DNA of 12,881 nucleotides, taken from an uncultured Clostridia bacterium. Lineage in GTDB: Bacteria > Bacillota > Clostridia > Christensenellales > UBA1242. The position numbers and the translations under genes were made by a program. This document shows, in pieces, positions 6,664 to 12,881 of the stretch (position 1 is its first letter; the number at the start of each line of letters is the position of its first letter). A model generated the notes under the pieces. That model worked only from the letters and a program-made list of their open reading frames with translations, did no database searches and was not told the origin of the DNA. The DNA lies in NCBI GenBank assembly GCA_947589655.1, contig CANQCE010000021.1, positions 1 to 12,881 on the forward strand, in the 5' to 3' direction.

Positions 6664-7737
6664 TTAGTCTGCGTTTTGTCCGTCTTCGGCTTCAAGTCTT
6701 TCAATTTCTGATTTATAGTAAGCAATGTCGCGTTTAAGTTCTTCATTTCTGCGGTTAAGCACATTATACATTTTTTCAAGAAGTGGATATCTTTCAGCAT
6801 TTTTCTGCATAACTTCTTCGCAATGTTGAACAGAAAGTTTAAGACCATCCAACAAATCCAAATCTTCTGCAAGTTTCTTTGCTTTTTCTTCGTCAATATC
6901 TGCATAGTTGTTCACGCCATAAAGGAGAACCTTTTGCTTAGCAACAAGTGCTTCTTTTCTGCGAAGTTTTCTTTCGTCTTTTTCGTGTGTTGTCCAAACT
7001 CTACGCAGTGGTGTATATTCTTTTTTGCATTGTTTAAACTCTTTTTCTGTTGACCTAAGGGCTTCTTCTGCCTCAGCAAGTTTTTCTTTTAATTCATCCA
7101 AAGAAAGTGCACCCTTTGTTACAACCGTTCTTGTAATAACTTCTGTCTTAGGTTCTTTTGCAAGTTCTTTTTTGGCTTCTTCAAGTTCCTTGCGCATAAG
7201 TTCGTATTTTTCTTTTTCTTCATTTAATGCGTTTCTTTCTTCAGCCAAAGAATCAACTTCTTCATGCTTATCTTCTGTGGCAGTTGTATCTTCCTCAGGT
7301 TCATCTGCTTTTGCTTCTTCAGCCATTTCAGCCTGCATTCTGCGAATAAGTTCCTGCCTTCTTGCTTCAAGATATGCCCTTCTTTCTGCATTAGCACGCT
7401 CTGCTTCATCTTTTTCTGCATCGGCTTCAACTTTTTCTTCTTCGGCCTTGGTTTCATCAACTTCGGTTAATTTTTCTTCTTCCAAAACAGGTTCTTTTTC
7501 TTCTTCTGCATCAAGGCTGTAATTTACAACTGTAAAATCGTTATTTTCAACAGGAGTTTCCTTTTTTGAACCCAAATCTAATTCATCGGATTTCTTTTTT
7601 GTTCTTGTTGCTGCAGATGTTACGGCTTCCCAAATGAAATAGACAATCAAGGCGCCTGCAACCACAACTGCAAGGATGATGAAAATGTCTAGAATCAAAG
7701 AATCAACATTGACAGCATTTAAAAGAGAATTAAACAT
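6664..7737 (-). CDS. Membrane-anchored acidic coiled-coil protein, function unknown
   Basis: I do not recognise this 357-residue protein. Residues 16-38 form a single hydrophobic helix close to the N-terminus, followed by a short basic patch (RTKKK). This suggests a membrane anchor with the long C-terminal part in the cytoplasm. The rest is highly charged: a Glu/Lys-rich segment at about 77-160, then coiled-coil-like heptads around 158-196, 211-260 and 283-353, joined by a less charged strand (VITRTVVTKG, 200-209). The ATG at 7737 has AAGGAAGG (7747-7754) upstream. It lies 91 bases after the 3' end of ssrA with no clear terminator between them, and a strong terminator follows it. The shape recalls bacterial membrane-tethered scaffold or division proteins, but that is resemblance of architecture only. 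Confidence 0.8.
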   Translation of the reverse strand: MFNSLLNAVNVDSLILDIFIILAVVVAGALIVYFIWEAVTSAATRTKKKSDELDLGSKKETPVENNDFTVVNYSLDAEEEKEPVLEEEKLTEVDETKAEEEKVEADAEKDEAERANAERRAYLEARRQELIRRMQAEMAEEAKADEPEEDTTATEDKHEEVDSLAEERNALNEEKEKYELMRKELEEAKKELAKEPKTEVITRTVVTKGALSLDELKEKLAEAEEALRSTEKEFKQCKKEYTPLRRVWTTHEKDERKLRRKEALVAKQKVLLYGVNNYADIDEEKAKKLAEDLDLLDGLKLSVQHCEEVMQKNAERYPLLEKMYNVLNRRNEELKRDIAYYKSEIERLEAEDGQNAD

Positions 7738-7828
7738 ATCAAAATACCTTCCTTTTTAATTTTTTGGCAATTTGTTTTGCTTGCCATTGGCTTTAAAGAT
7801 TTAACCAAACAATTTCAGACTTTGTTTT

Positions 7829-8220
7829 TGGTGGAGACGGAGGGAATTGAACCCTCGTCCGAAAACAACCTTGAGCACTTTTCTACACGATTAGTTTATG
7901 TTTAAATTTCGTTTTTAATGAGCCCATAAACAAGTTTTTAAAAACTATCCTTTAAGTTTTTTTGCATCTATAAAGGCAATTTGATGCAAAGTTTTGCCTT
8001 GGATGATACCCTGTCTTTCAATAGGCAACATTGAAAGTGAGCAGACTGAATTTTTCAGTCAGGTTGCTGTTTCACTTAGGCAGCCACTGGCATTGCGTTA
8101 AAAGAAACAACGTTTTTGTTTGTTTTTGCGTTTATTGCAAATGCTCTTGATTTAGGTGGAGGGCGCCACCTCGTGCTTTACATGCCTTAAGCAATTCCCG
8201 TCGAAACCAAAATCGTCCCC
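7829..8220 (-). ncRNA. ssrA: tmRNA (one-piece), with encoded CCA
   Basis: Transfer-messenger RNA enters stalled ribosomes as an alanyl-tRNA mimic, then as an mRNA for a degradation tag. The 5' end GGGGACG (8220-8214) pairs with CGTCTCC before the encoded ACCA (3' end at 7829). The 5' part carries the conserved TTTGGTTTCGACGGG. The T arm is GAGGG-TTCAATT-CCCTC. A helix GACTGAA-AAA-TTCAGTC follows the tag reading frame, and the remaining stretch is long enough for the pseudoknots. The length is 392 bases including CCA. The 5' end is only 4 bases after the smpB stop codon, so ssrA is probably made as part of the smpB transcript and matured by RNase P. I see no separate promoter in the end of smpB. 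Confidence 0.96.
8076..8129 (-). other. tmRNA tag reading frame, AKTNKNVVSFNAMPVAA
   Basis: The frame from resume codon GCA (8129-8127) to TAA (8078-8076) encodes 17 residues. I chose this GCA because TAAAC precedes it and AKTN resembles the B. subtilis-type beginning (A)GKTN. A resume three codons earlier (GCA ATA AAC) would give 20 residues. The tag ends PVAA instead of the commoner ALAA. Confidence 0.75.
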
Positions 8221-8224
8221 TTTC

Positions 8225-8662
8225 TTAAACACTTCTTTCAATGTCGCGTTTGATTGCTTTTTCTTTAAGAGTGTTTCGTTTGTCGTAAAGTTTTTTGCCT
8301 TTTGCAAGACCAATCTCCACCTTCACCCTGCCAGCATTATTGATGTAAATTTTTGTGGCGATGATGGTAAAACCTTTTTCTTTTGTCAGACGTTCAAACT
8401 TTTGAATTTCGCTTTTGTTTAAAAGCAATTTTCTTGTGCGTCTTTCGTCTGCTTTAAAAGATGTGGTTTTTTCGTAAGTTTTGATGTAAGCATTTTTCAG
8501 GAACATTTCGCCGCCTTTTATAACAACAAAACTATCCGTCAAACTTGCCCCGCCAGCCCTTACAGATTTCACTTCACAACCTTGTAAAACAATTCCAGCC
8601 TCAACCAAGTCTGAAACGAAGTAATCAAAAAAAGCCTTCTTATTGTTTGATATAACCTTCAT
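8225..8662 (-). CDS. smpB: SsrA-binding protein SmpB
   Basis: SmpB binds the tRNA-like part of tmRNA and places its C-terminal tail in the empty mRNA channel of stalled ribosomes. The protein has 145 residues, slightly short for the family (~150-160). Visible signatures are IVLQGCEVKSVRAGGASL (24-41), the basic ADERRTRKLLL (71-81) and the C-terminal LAKGKKLYDKR (119-129). The basic tail ends KAIKRDIERSV. The ATG at 8662 is preceded by AGGAGAGG within 10 bases. An extended -10 promoter lies so close that this binding site may be partly outside the mRNA. ssrA starts 4 bases after the TAA, giving a tightly joined rescue unit, and rnr lies upstream across an AT-rich gap. Confidence 0.97.
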   Translation of the reverse strand: MKVISNNKKAFFDYFVSDLVEAGIVLQGCEVKSVRAGGASLTDSFVVIKGGEMFLKNAYIKTYEKTTSFKADERRTRKLLLNKSEIQKFERLTKEKGFTIIATKIYINNAGRVKVEIGLAKGKKLYDKRNTLKEKAIKRDIERSV

Positions 8663-8672
8663 TTCCTCTCCT

Positions 8673-8701
8673 ATTATAACACCAAAATTTTAATATTTCA
8701 A
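8673..8701 (-). promoter_or_regulatory. Strong smpB-ssrA promoter
   Basis: The -35 TTGAAA (8696-8701), 17-base spacer and -10 TATAAT (8673-8678) with TGT before it (extended -10) make a near-consensus promoter. A/T-tracts lie upstream. The ATG is only 10 bases after the -10 box, so transcription should begin within the AGGAGAGG stretch, leaving a leader of about 1-5 bases. Confidence 0.75.
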
Positions 8702-8755
8702 TACCCTTTTTAAAAAAAATCATAAAAATTTCACTTTTTTTTGAAAATTTTGCCC

Positions 8756-8806
8756 AAAAAAGGCACTTTTTTTGCGATTTTTACCCTTTTTGACTAAAAA
8801 AAGTGC
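8756..8806 (-). terminator. Probable terminator of the secG-rnr operon
   Basis: On the minus strand GCACTTTTTTT (8796-8806) pairs perfectly with AAAAAAAGTGC (8763-8773) over a 22-base loop, followed by C and six T (8756-8761). An outer TTGCC/GGCAA pair (8816-8820 with 8750-8754) could extend it. The stem is AT-rich, so efficiency may be moderate. Together with the smpB promoter it accounts for the 234-base gap between rnr and smpB (8663-8896). Nothing else is visible there. Confidence 0.6.
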
Positions 8807-8896
8807 TCTGAAAAAGGCAATTTATAGTGTAAATTTGCTCATTTTTTGCTAAAAAACCTTCAAAAGATGTGTCAAAATTGCTAATTTTAACCCAAA

Positions 8897-10993
8897 TTAT
8901 TGCTTTTCTGCCAACCTAAAATCAAGGTTTCTGTTGTGCAAATTAACATTTGTAAGTTCAACTTTAACGCTGTCACCTATGGAATAAACATGGGCTGCAC
9001 CTTTCAATTTTAATTGCTTTTCCAAAAATAGATAGGCATCGTCAGGCAAATCATCTATCTTCACCAAGCCTTCAACAGTGTTGTCAAGGGCAACGAAAAT
9101 GCCAAAGTTTGTCACGGAAGAAATTGTGGCATCAAACACCTGTCCAACACGGTCCCTCATAAGATATGCTTTCCAAAGGTCGTCCACATCTCGCTCTGCC
9201 ATATCAGCATTTCTCTCACATGAAGAAGATTGCTCTGCGCTATCAAAGGCAAATTCGTCAAGTTCGTCTTTTCTTAAATCGGACATTTTTCCGCCTGAAT
9301 GCAGCCACTCTTTTATTATGCGGTGGATTGTAAGGTCTGGATAGCGGCGAATTGGCGATGTAAAATGGCAATAATCCACAAGTGCCAACCCAAAATGCCC
9401 CAAATTTTTATTGGAATATTTTGCCTTTTGCATAGAGCGCAAAACTATTTTGTTTACAACATCTTTTGTTGAAAGATTTTCAACATTGTCCAAAATTTCT
9501 TGAAAATAAGAGGGTTCAACTTTTTCTGGGATTTTTGGAAACGGAACGCCAATTCCTTTTAAAAAGTCGCATACAGAAAGCACTTTTTCACGCGTTGGGG
9601 CCTCATGCACACGATAAACAAAAGGTATGCCAAGTTTATTAAAATACCTTGCAATTGTCTCGTTGGCAAGCACCATAAAATCTTCAATCAAGCGGTGTGC
9701 CTCATTTCTTTCTCTGCGTGCTAAATCCACCGCCATGCCATTTTCATCAAAAACAAACTGAACTTCTGGAAGGTCCAAATTAAGCGCCCCTCGCCCAGTT
9801 GTGTTTTTCTCCAAAATATCGCAAAGTTCCCGCATAAGCAAGAAGTCTTTTTGCAGTTTTTTGGTTTTTTCGTTAAGTTTTTCGCCAGTTATTGCATCGT
9901 GCACTTCATCATATGTTAGCCTTGCCACGCTTTTTATAACGCTTTCGCAAATTTTGTAATCTACAACTTTGCCAGAAAAGTCCACTTTAATTATGCAAGA
10001 AAGCGTCAGCCTTTCCACGCCTTCGTTCAACGAGCAAATGCCGTTTGAAAGGCTTTTTGGCAGCATTGGCAGCACAGAAGTTGGAAAATACACACTTGTG
10101 CCGCGCTTAAACGCCTCCTCATCAATAACACTGCCCTGACGCACATACTGCCCCACATCGGCAATATGCACACCAACCTCATAAAATTTGTCTGTTTTTT
10201 TAATCTGCACGGCATCGTCTAAATCTTTTGCATCGGCACCGTCAATGGTAAAAATGGTCTCTTTTGTTAAATCAAGCCTACCTTTCTTTTGTTCATCGGA
10301 TATGCTTTTTGGAATATCTTTTTCCGCCTCCACAACCTGCGAAGGAAAATTTTCAAACAAATTATGGTCGCGAATAATTGAAAGTTCCAACGCTTTAACA
10401 TCATCTTGAAAGCCCAAAATTTCGTCAACAACACACTTAACCTTGCCTGCTTCCGTGCGCACAACTTTTGCCAAAACCTTCATGTTTTTTTGAATTTTCA
10501 GCCCAGTTTTTTGAATTGGAATTTCCATTGCAATTTTGTTGTTGTCTGGGTCAAGGAAAAAGTTGGTGCCAACCACATCAATTGTTCCAACAATATTTTC
10601 AAGTTCTTTGTAAATATAAACAACTTCGCCGTCAATGCCGTCATCTGTTTGTGAAAGCAGTTTTACAATGACGCCCTCGCCATCAAGAGCATTTTTCGTT
10701 TTGTTTGCTGGCACAAAAATATCGCTTGAGAAGCCATCCACTTTAACAAAGCCAAAGCCTTTTGCCGTGCCAAAAAACTCCCCTTTCACAAACCCATGAG
10801 AAGGAATTGTTATAAATTTGTTTTTTCTTATTTCAAAAAGTTCGCCATTGGCAATAAGCGAATAGAAAATGTTTTTAACTTTCCCCTCGTCAACTTTAAG
10901 TGCGGAAGAAAGAAAAGAGAATAGTTTGTCTGTGTTTGAAAACACCAAACTATCCCTATCAAGTAACTGCAAAATATCTTTTCGCAAACTCAT
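8897..10993 (-). CDS. rnr: Ribonuclease R (3'-5' exoribonuclease, RNB family)
   Basis: RNase R is a processive hydrolytic 3'-5' exonuclease that degrades structured RNA and, with tmRNA-SmpB, defective mRNAs. The 698-residue protein shows an N-terminal winged-helix region (~1-65), cold-shock domains (~68-195), and the RNB catalytic domain with the metal-binding aspartates in DGADAKDLDDAV (Asp251, 254, 257, 259, 260). The signature HFTSPIRRYPDL (543-554) and a C-terminal S1 domain (~615-695) follow. It ends right after S1 and lacks the long basic tail of the E. coli enzyme (about 813 residues), so it is compact. The ATG at 10993 has AAGGTG (10999-11004), which overlaps the secG stop. The 9-base gap to secG indicates one operon. 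Confidence 0.97.
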   Translation of the reverse strand: MSLRKDILQLLDRDSLVFSNTDKLFSFLSSALKVDEGKVKNIFYSLIANGELFEIRKNKFITIPSHGFVKGEFFGTAKGFGFVKVDGFSSDIFVPANKTKNALDGEGVIVKLLSQTDDGIDGEVVYIYKELENIVGTIDVVGTNFFLDPDNNKIAMEIPIQKTGLKIQKNMKVLAKVVRTEAGKVKCVVDEILGFQDDVKALELSIIRDHNLFENFPSQVVEAEKDIPKSISDEQKKGRLDLTKETIFTIDGADAKDLDDAVQIKKTDKFYEVGVHIADVGQYVRQGSVIDEEAFKRGTSVYFPTSVLPMLPKSLSNGICSLNEGVERLTLSCIIKVDFSGKVVDYKICESVIKSVARLTYDEVHDAITGEKLNEKTKKLQKDFLLMRELCDILEKNTTGRGALNLDLPEVQFVFDENGMAVDLARRERNEAHRLIEDFMVLANETIARYFNKLGIPFVYRVHEAPTREKVLSVCDFLKGIGVPFPKIPEKVEPSYFQEILDNVENLSTKDVVNKIVLRSMQKAKYSNKNLGHFGLALVDYCHFTSPIRRYPDLTIHRIIKEWLHSGGKMSDLRKDELDEFAFDSAEQSSSCERNADMAERDVDDLWKAYLMRDRVGQVFDATISSVTNFGIFVALDNTVEGLVKIDDLPDDAYLFLEKQLKLKGAAHVYSIGDSVKVELTNVNLHNRNLDFRLAEKQ

Positions 10994-11002
10994 GGAAGCA
11001 CC

Positions 11003-11317
11003 TTATGCGATTGCGGCAGGATAAATTAATAAACTTATAAAGTATAACAGCACGCAAACCACAGCAATGCAAGAGCATATTATGGTTGCAAGTTTAAGTT
11101 TGCCGTCACGAGAGCCGCCCTTGTTCTGGGAATAATAACTTTCTTGCTGCCCAGTGATTACATCGGTTCCTTCTGAATCTTCGTTTTGAAAAAGCGTTGT
11201 AATAATAATTACAATTGCACTTGCAACAACCAAAACAAAAAGTATAATTCTTATTATAGGGAAAGAATTTGAAATCCACATTGGATAGAGTTTGTCATCA
11301 AGCAATGTTCCAAACAT
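11003..11317 (-). CDS. secG: Preprotein translocase subunit SecG
   Basis: SecG is the small non-essential subunit of the SecYEG export channel. The product has 104 residues with two hydrophobic helices (about 20-43 and 77-100) and a polar loop ending GGSRDGKLKLAT. This layout fits SecG, together with the position directly before rnr, the usual order in Bacillota. It is longer than typical SecG (70-80), owing to an 18-residue N-terminal lead (MFGTLLDDKLYPMWISN) and a long polar loop (44-76). The ATG at 11317 is supported by GAGGAG (11327-11332). The internal Met13 has no comparable site. Sequence similarity to SecG is weak by eye, so part of the identification rests on topology and context. 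Confidence 0.8.
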   Translation of the reverse strand: MFGTLLDDKLYPMWISNSFPIIRIILFVLVVASAIVIIITTLFQNEDSEGTDVITGQQESYYSQNKGGSRDGKLKLATIICSCIAVVCVLLYFISLLIYPAAIA

Positions 11318-11336
11318 ATTTTTTTACTCCTCAAAT

Positions 11337-11573
11337 TTAGTTAAATTTTGCTAAGCATAGCACAAAAACAATTACAAGCAAAATGGCAATCAAAACAATT
11401 TTGCCCCAAAGCGGCCTTTTATCTTTGTTCACGCTTTTCTTGAAAAACGTCATCAAGGTCCAAAGAGCCATCATGGATAACCCACAAATAACCAAGATGA
11501 ACACAACAGGACTCCAAACAACCGAAACCCAATACGAGAAATCGTCCCAAATGTTGCATAGCATAGACATCAT
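11337..11573 (-). CDS. Small two-helix membrane protein, function unknown
   Basis: This is a 78-residue protein with two hydrophobic segments (about 20-44 and 57-75), joined by a short basic loop (FFKKSVNKDKRPLWGK). I do not recognise it. The ATG at 11573 is chosen because AGAGGAG (11581-11587) lies 7 bases upstream. A GTG two codons earlier (11579) would leave a spacing of one base. It is the first gene after the promoter at 11592-11620, and secG starts 19 bases after its stop, so it is co-expressed with secG and rnr. A role at the Sec translocon or in the membrane is possible by association only. Confidence 0.75.
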   Translation of the reverse strand: MMSMLCNIWDDFSYWVSVVWSPVVFILVICGLSMMALWTLMTFFKKSVNKDKRPLWGKIVLIAILLVIVFVLCLAKFN

Positions 11574-11591
11574 AAGCACACTCCTCTTGTT

Positions 11592-11620
11592 ATTTTAACA
11601 CACTTTAAACAATATTTCAA
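11592..11620 (-). promoter_or_regulatory. Promoter of the small membrane protein-secG-rnr operon
   Basis: The -35 TTGAAA (11615-11620) and -10 TAAAAT (11592-11597) have a 17-base spacer. The -10 region TGTGTTAAAAT is the same 11 bases as at prfB. The leader would be about 15 bases and include AGAGGAG. Confidence 0.7.
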
Positions 11621-11673
11621 CTCTTTTTTATTCAAAAAAGACATTTTTTTAAAGAATTTGTCGCAATTGGCAC

Positions 11674-11687
11674 AAAACATATGTTTT
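11674..11687. promoter_or_regulatory. 14-bp perfect palindrome upstream of pyk, possible operator
   Basis: AAAACATATGTTTT is self-complementary over 14 bases. It lies 4 bases above the putative pyk -35 box, and about 54 bases above the -35 of the divergent secG operon. A further inverted repeat, TCTTTTTT with AAAAAAGA (11622-11641), lies in the same divergent gap. The binding protein is not known and chance is possible in such AT-rich DNA. Confidence 0.35.
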
Positions 11688-11691
11688 CCGT

Positions 11692-11720
11692 TTGCTTTTT
11701 GGGCATAAATTTGATATATT
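11692..11720 (+). promoter_or_regulatory. Predicted pyk promoter
   Basis: The -10 TATATT (11715-11720) with TGA before it (extended -10) is 17 bases from a weak -35 TTGCTT (11692-11697). The expected start point is near 11727, giving a leader of about 14 bases with AGGAG (11728-11732) 8 bases before the ATG. Confidence 0.55.
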
Positions 11721-11740
11721 TTTATATAGGAGAATAGATT

Positions 11741-12881
11741 ATGAATAAAACCAAAGTGGTATGTTCCATAGGCCCAGCAAGCGAAAAGATTGCAACTTTG
11801 GAGGGCATGATAGATGCTGGCATGAGCGTGGCGCGCTTTAACATGAGCCATGGCACACATGAAAGCCACACAAAACTTATAGACGCAGTAAAATTGGCAA
11901 GGAAGAACAAAAACAAGCCTGTTGCCATCATGATAGACACCAAAGGTCCAGAAATAAGAATTAAGCAGTTTGAAAACGGCAAGGTGCTGTTAGAAAATGG
12001 AAGCACTTTCATTTTAACAACAGAGGATTGTGTTGGCAACAACCAAAAAGTTAGCGTAACTTATTCAAAATTGCCAAAAATTTTGAAAAAAAATTCAAGA
12101 ATCCTGTTAAATGACGGCAAAATTGAATTAAAAGTTGAAAAAATTGATAAAAAAGACATAATTTGCCAAGTTGTAAACGGCGGAGTTTTGTCCAACAACA
12201 AAAGTATCAATTTGCCAGGCATAGAAACAGAAATGCCATATTTAAGCGCCCAAGACAAAGACGATTTACTTTTTGCCAAACAGGTGCAAGCCGATTACAT
12301 TGCCATCTCTTTTGTGGGATGCAGCCAAGATGTTTTGGACGTGAAAAATTATCTTAAAAAAATTGGCTTTTCCGAGGTTAAACTGATTGCAAAAATTGAA
12401 AGCCAAAAAGGCGTTGACAATTTGGATACCATTTTGCACGCTTGTGACGGCATTATGGTGGCGCGTGGCGATTTGGGTGTGGAGGTTGACTTTGTTCAAA
12501 TTCCAATTCTGCAAAAACTTTTTATTGCCAAGTGTAATGCCGCAGGCAAAATTTCCATAACAGCCACGCAAATGTTGGATAGCATGGAACATAGCCCTCG
12601 CCCAACGCGAGCAGAGATTTCCGATGTTGCCAACGCCGTGTTTGACGGCACAACTGCCATTATGCTTTCCGGAGAAACCGCCGCTGGGCAGTTCCCTGTT
12701 GAAGCGGTTCACACAATGAAAAGAATCGCCTTGGAAAGCGAGGCCTATGCAGAGAGCCAGTCGGAAGCAATACGCACGCACAACACATCAAAAAGTTTGG
12801 GTTATGCGGCATACGCCCTTTCGCAAACTCGCGGTGTTGAAGCCATTGTGGTTGTAACAAAAAGCGGAACAACGGCAAAAA
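11741..12881 (+). CDS. pyk: Pyruvate kinase, 3' end beyond window
   Basis: Pyruvate kinase makes pyruvate and ATP from phosphoenolpyruvate and ADP, the last step of glycolysis, in the cytoplasm. The frame is open for 380 codons to the window edge. A full enzyme has about 470-590 residues, so the C-terminal regulatory domain is mostly missing. Visible motifs are VCSIGPAS (7-14), ARFNMSHG (31-38), DTKGPEIR (66-73), LIAKIES with the catalytic lysine Lys218 and metal ligand Glu220, ARGDLGVE (241-248) and TATQMLDSM (274-282). The B domain lies between about 73 and 165. Glu71 in TKGPEIR corresponds to the residue that marks K+-dependent pyruvate kinases. The gene is divergent from the secG operon and has its own promoter and AGGAG site. 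It is the only plus-strand gene. Confidence 0.97.
   Translation, partial: MNKTKVVCSIGPASEKIATLEGMIDAGMSVARFNMSHGTHESHTKLIDAVKLARKNKNKPVAIMIDTKGPEIRIKQFENGKVLLENGSTFILTTEDCVGNNQKVSVTYSKLPKILKKNSRILLNDGKIELKVEKIDKKDIICQVVNGGVLSNNKSINLPGIETEMPYLSAQDKDDLLFAKQVQADYIAISFVGCSQDVLDVKNYLKKIGFSEVKLIAKIESQKGVDNLDTILHACDGIMVARGDLGVEVDFVQIPILQKLFIAKCNAAGKISITATQMLDSMEHSPRPTRAEISDVANAVFDGTTAIMLSGETAAGQFPVEAVHTMKRIALESEAYAESQSEAIRTHNTSKSLGYAAYALSQTRGVEAIVVVTKSGTTAK

Noticed and set aside
7025..7522. 165-codon serine-rich open frame on the plus strand
   Set aside because: It is the antisense of the Glu/Lys-rich coiled-coil gene. Serine richness is the expected mirror of GAA/GAG/GCA codons, and it has no start signal.
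7738..7828. GGCAA/TTGCC hairpin as an ssrA terminator
   Set aside because: It has only 5 bp with a 10-base loop and is not followed by T on the minus strand, so I do not call a terminator here.
8156..8422. 88-codon plus-strand open frame
   Set aside because: It overlaps the 5' end of tmRNA and the antisense of smpB, both of which are certain.
11570..12878. Minus-strand open frames of 72-171 codons opposite pyk
   Set aside because: They are shadows of the pyruvate kinase frame, which is intact over 380 codons with all family motifs.
1..12881. CRISPR array, insertion sequence, prophage or tRNA gene
   Set aside because: I saw no regularly spaced repeats, no transposase or integrase motifs and no tRNA cloverleaf other than the tRNA-like part of tmRNA.

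Overview
The window looks like chromosomal core DNA from an AT-rich, low-GC bacterium of the Bacillota, most likely an uncultured clostridial lineage. This is inferred from AT-rich codon use, strong AGGAG-type ribosome binding sites, TATAAT-type promoters, the secG-rnr-smpB-ssrA gene order familiar from Bacillota, and an alanine-led tmRNA tag. All recognised genes read with the standard code. The only in-frame TGA is the recoded one in prfB.

Layout. All genes except the last lie on the minus strand, so read them from right to left. (1) 11573 down to 8897: a 78-residue two-helix membrane protein, secG and rnr in one tight operon behind a good sigma-A-type promoter, ending in a hairpin terminator. 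(2) 8662 down to 6664: smpB, ssrA (tmRNA) and a membrane-anchored coiled-coil protein of unknown role, starting at a strong extended -10 promoter and ending in a clear terminator. (3) 6563 down to 2510: a P2-type (calcium-like) cation ATPase overlapping an MFS transporter, starting at a promoter that abuts the ATG and ending in a large terminator. (4) About 2040-2430: no protein gene, but a compact GC-rich block with nested helices (candidate structured RNA) and a 31-bp AT palindrome. (5) 2025 down to 1: prfB (RF2), with its autoregulatory +1 frameshift site, and tsaD, cut by the window edge. (6) 11741 to the right edge on the plus strand: pyk (pyruvate kinase), divergent from the secG operon.

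How it fits together. Much of the window concerns translation quality control. RF2 ends translation at UGA/UAA and senses its own level through the frameshift. tmRNA and SmpB rescue stalled ribosomes, and RNase R degrades the released mRNAs. TsaD makes the t6A modification of ANN-decoding tRNAs. SecG belongs to the protein-export channel. The ATPase/MFS pair is a separate transport unit. No mobile element, CRISPR array or defence island is visible. The most interesting unexplained items are the structured intergenic block (2226-2435), the prfB 5' inverted repeat, the apparently leaderless ATPase and smpB transcripts, and the two unknown membrane proteins attached to the rescue and secretion operons.
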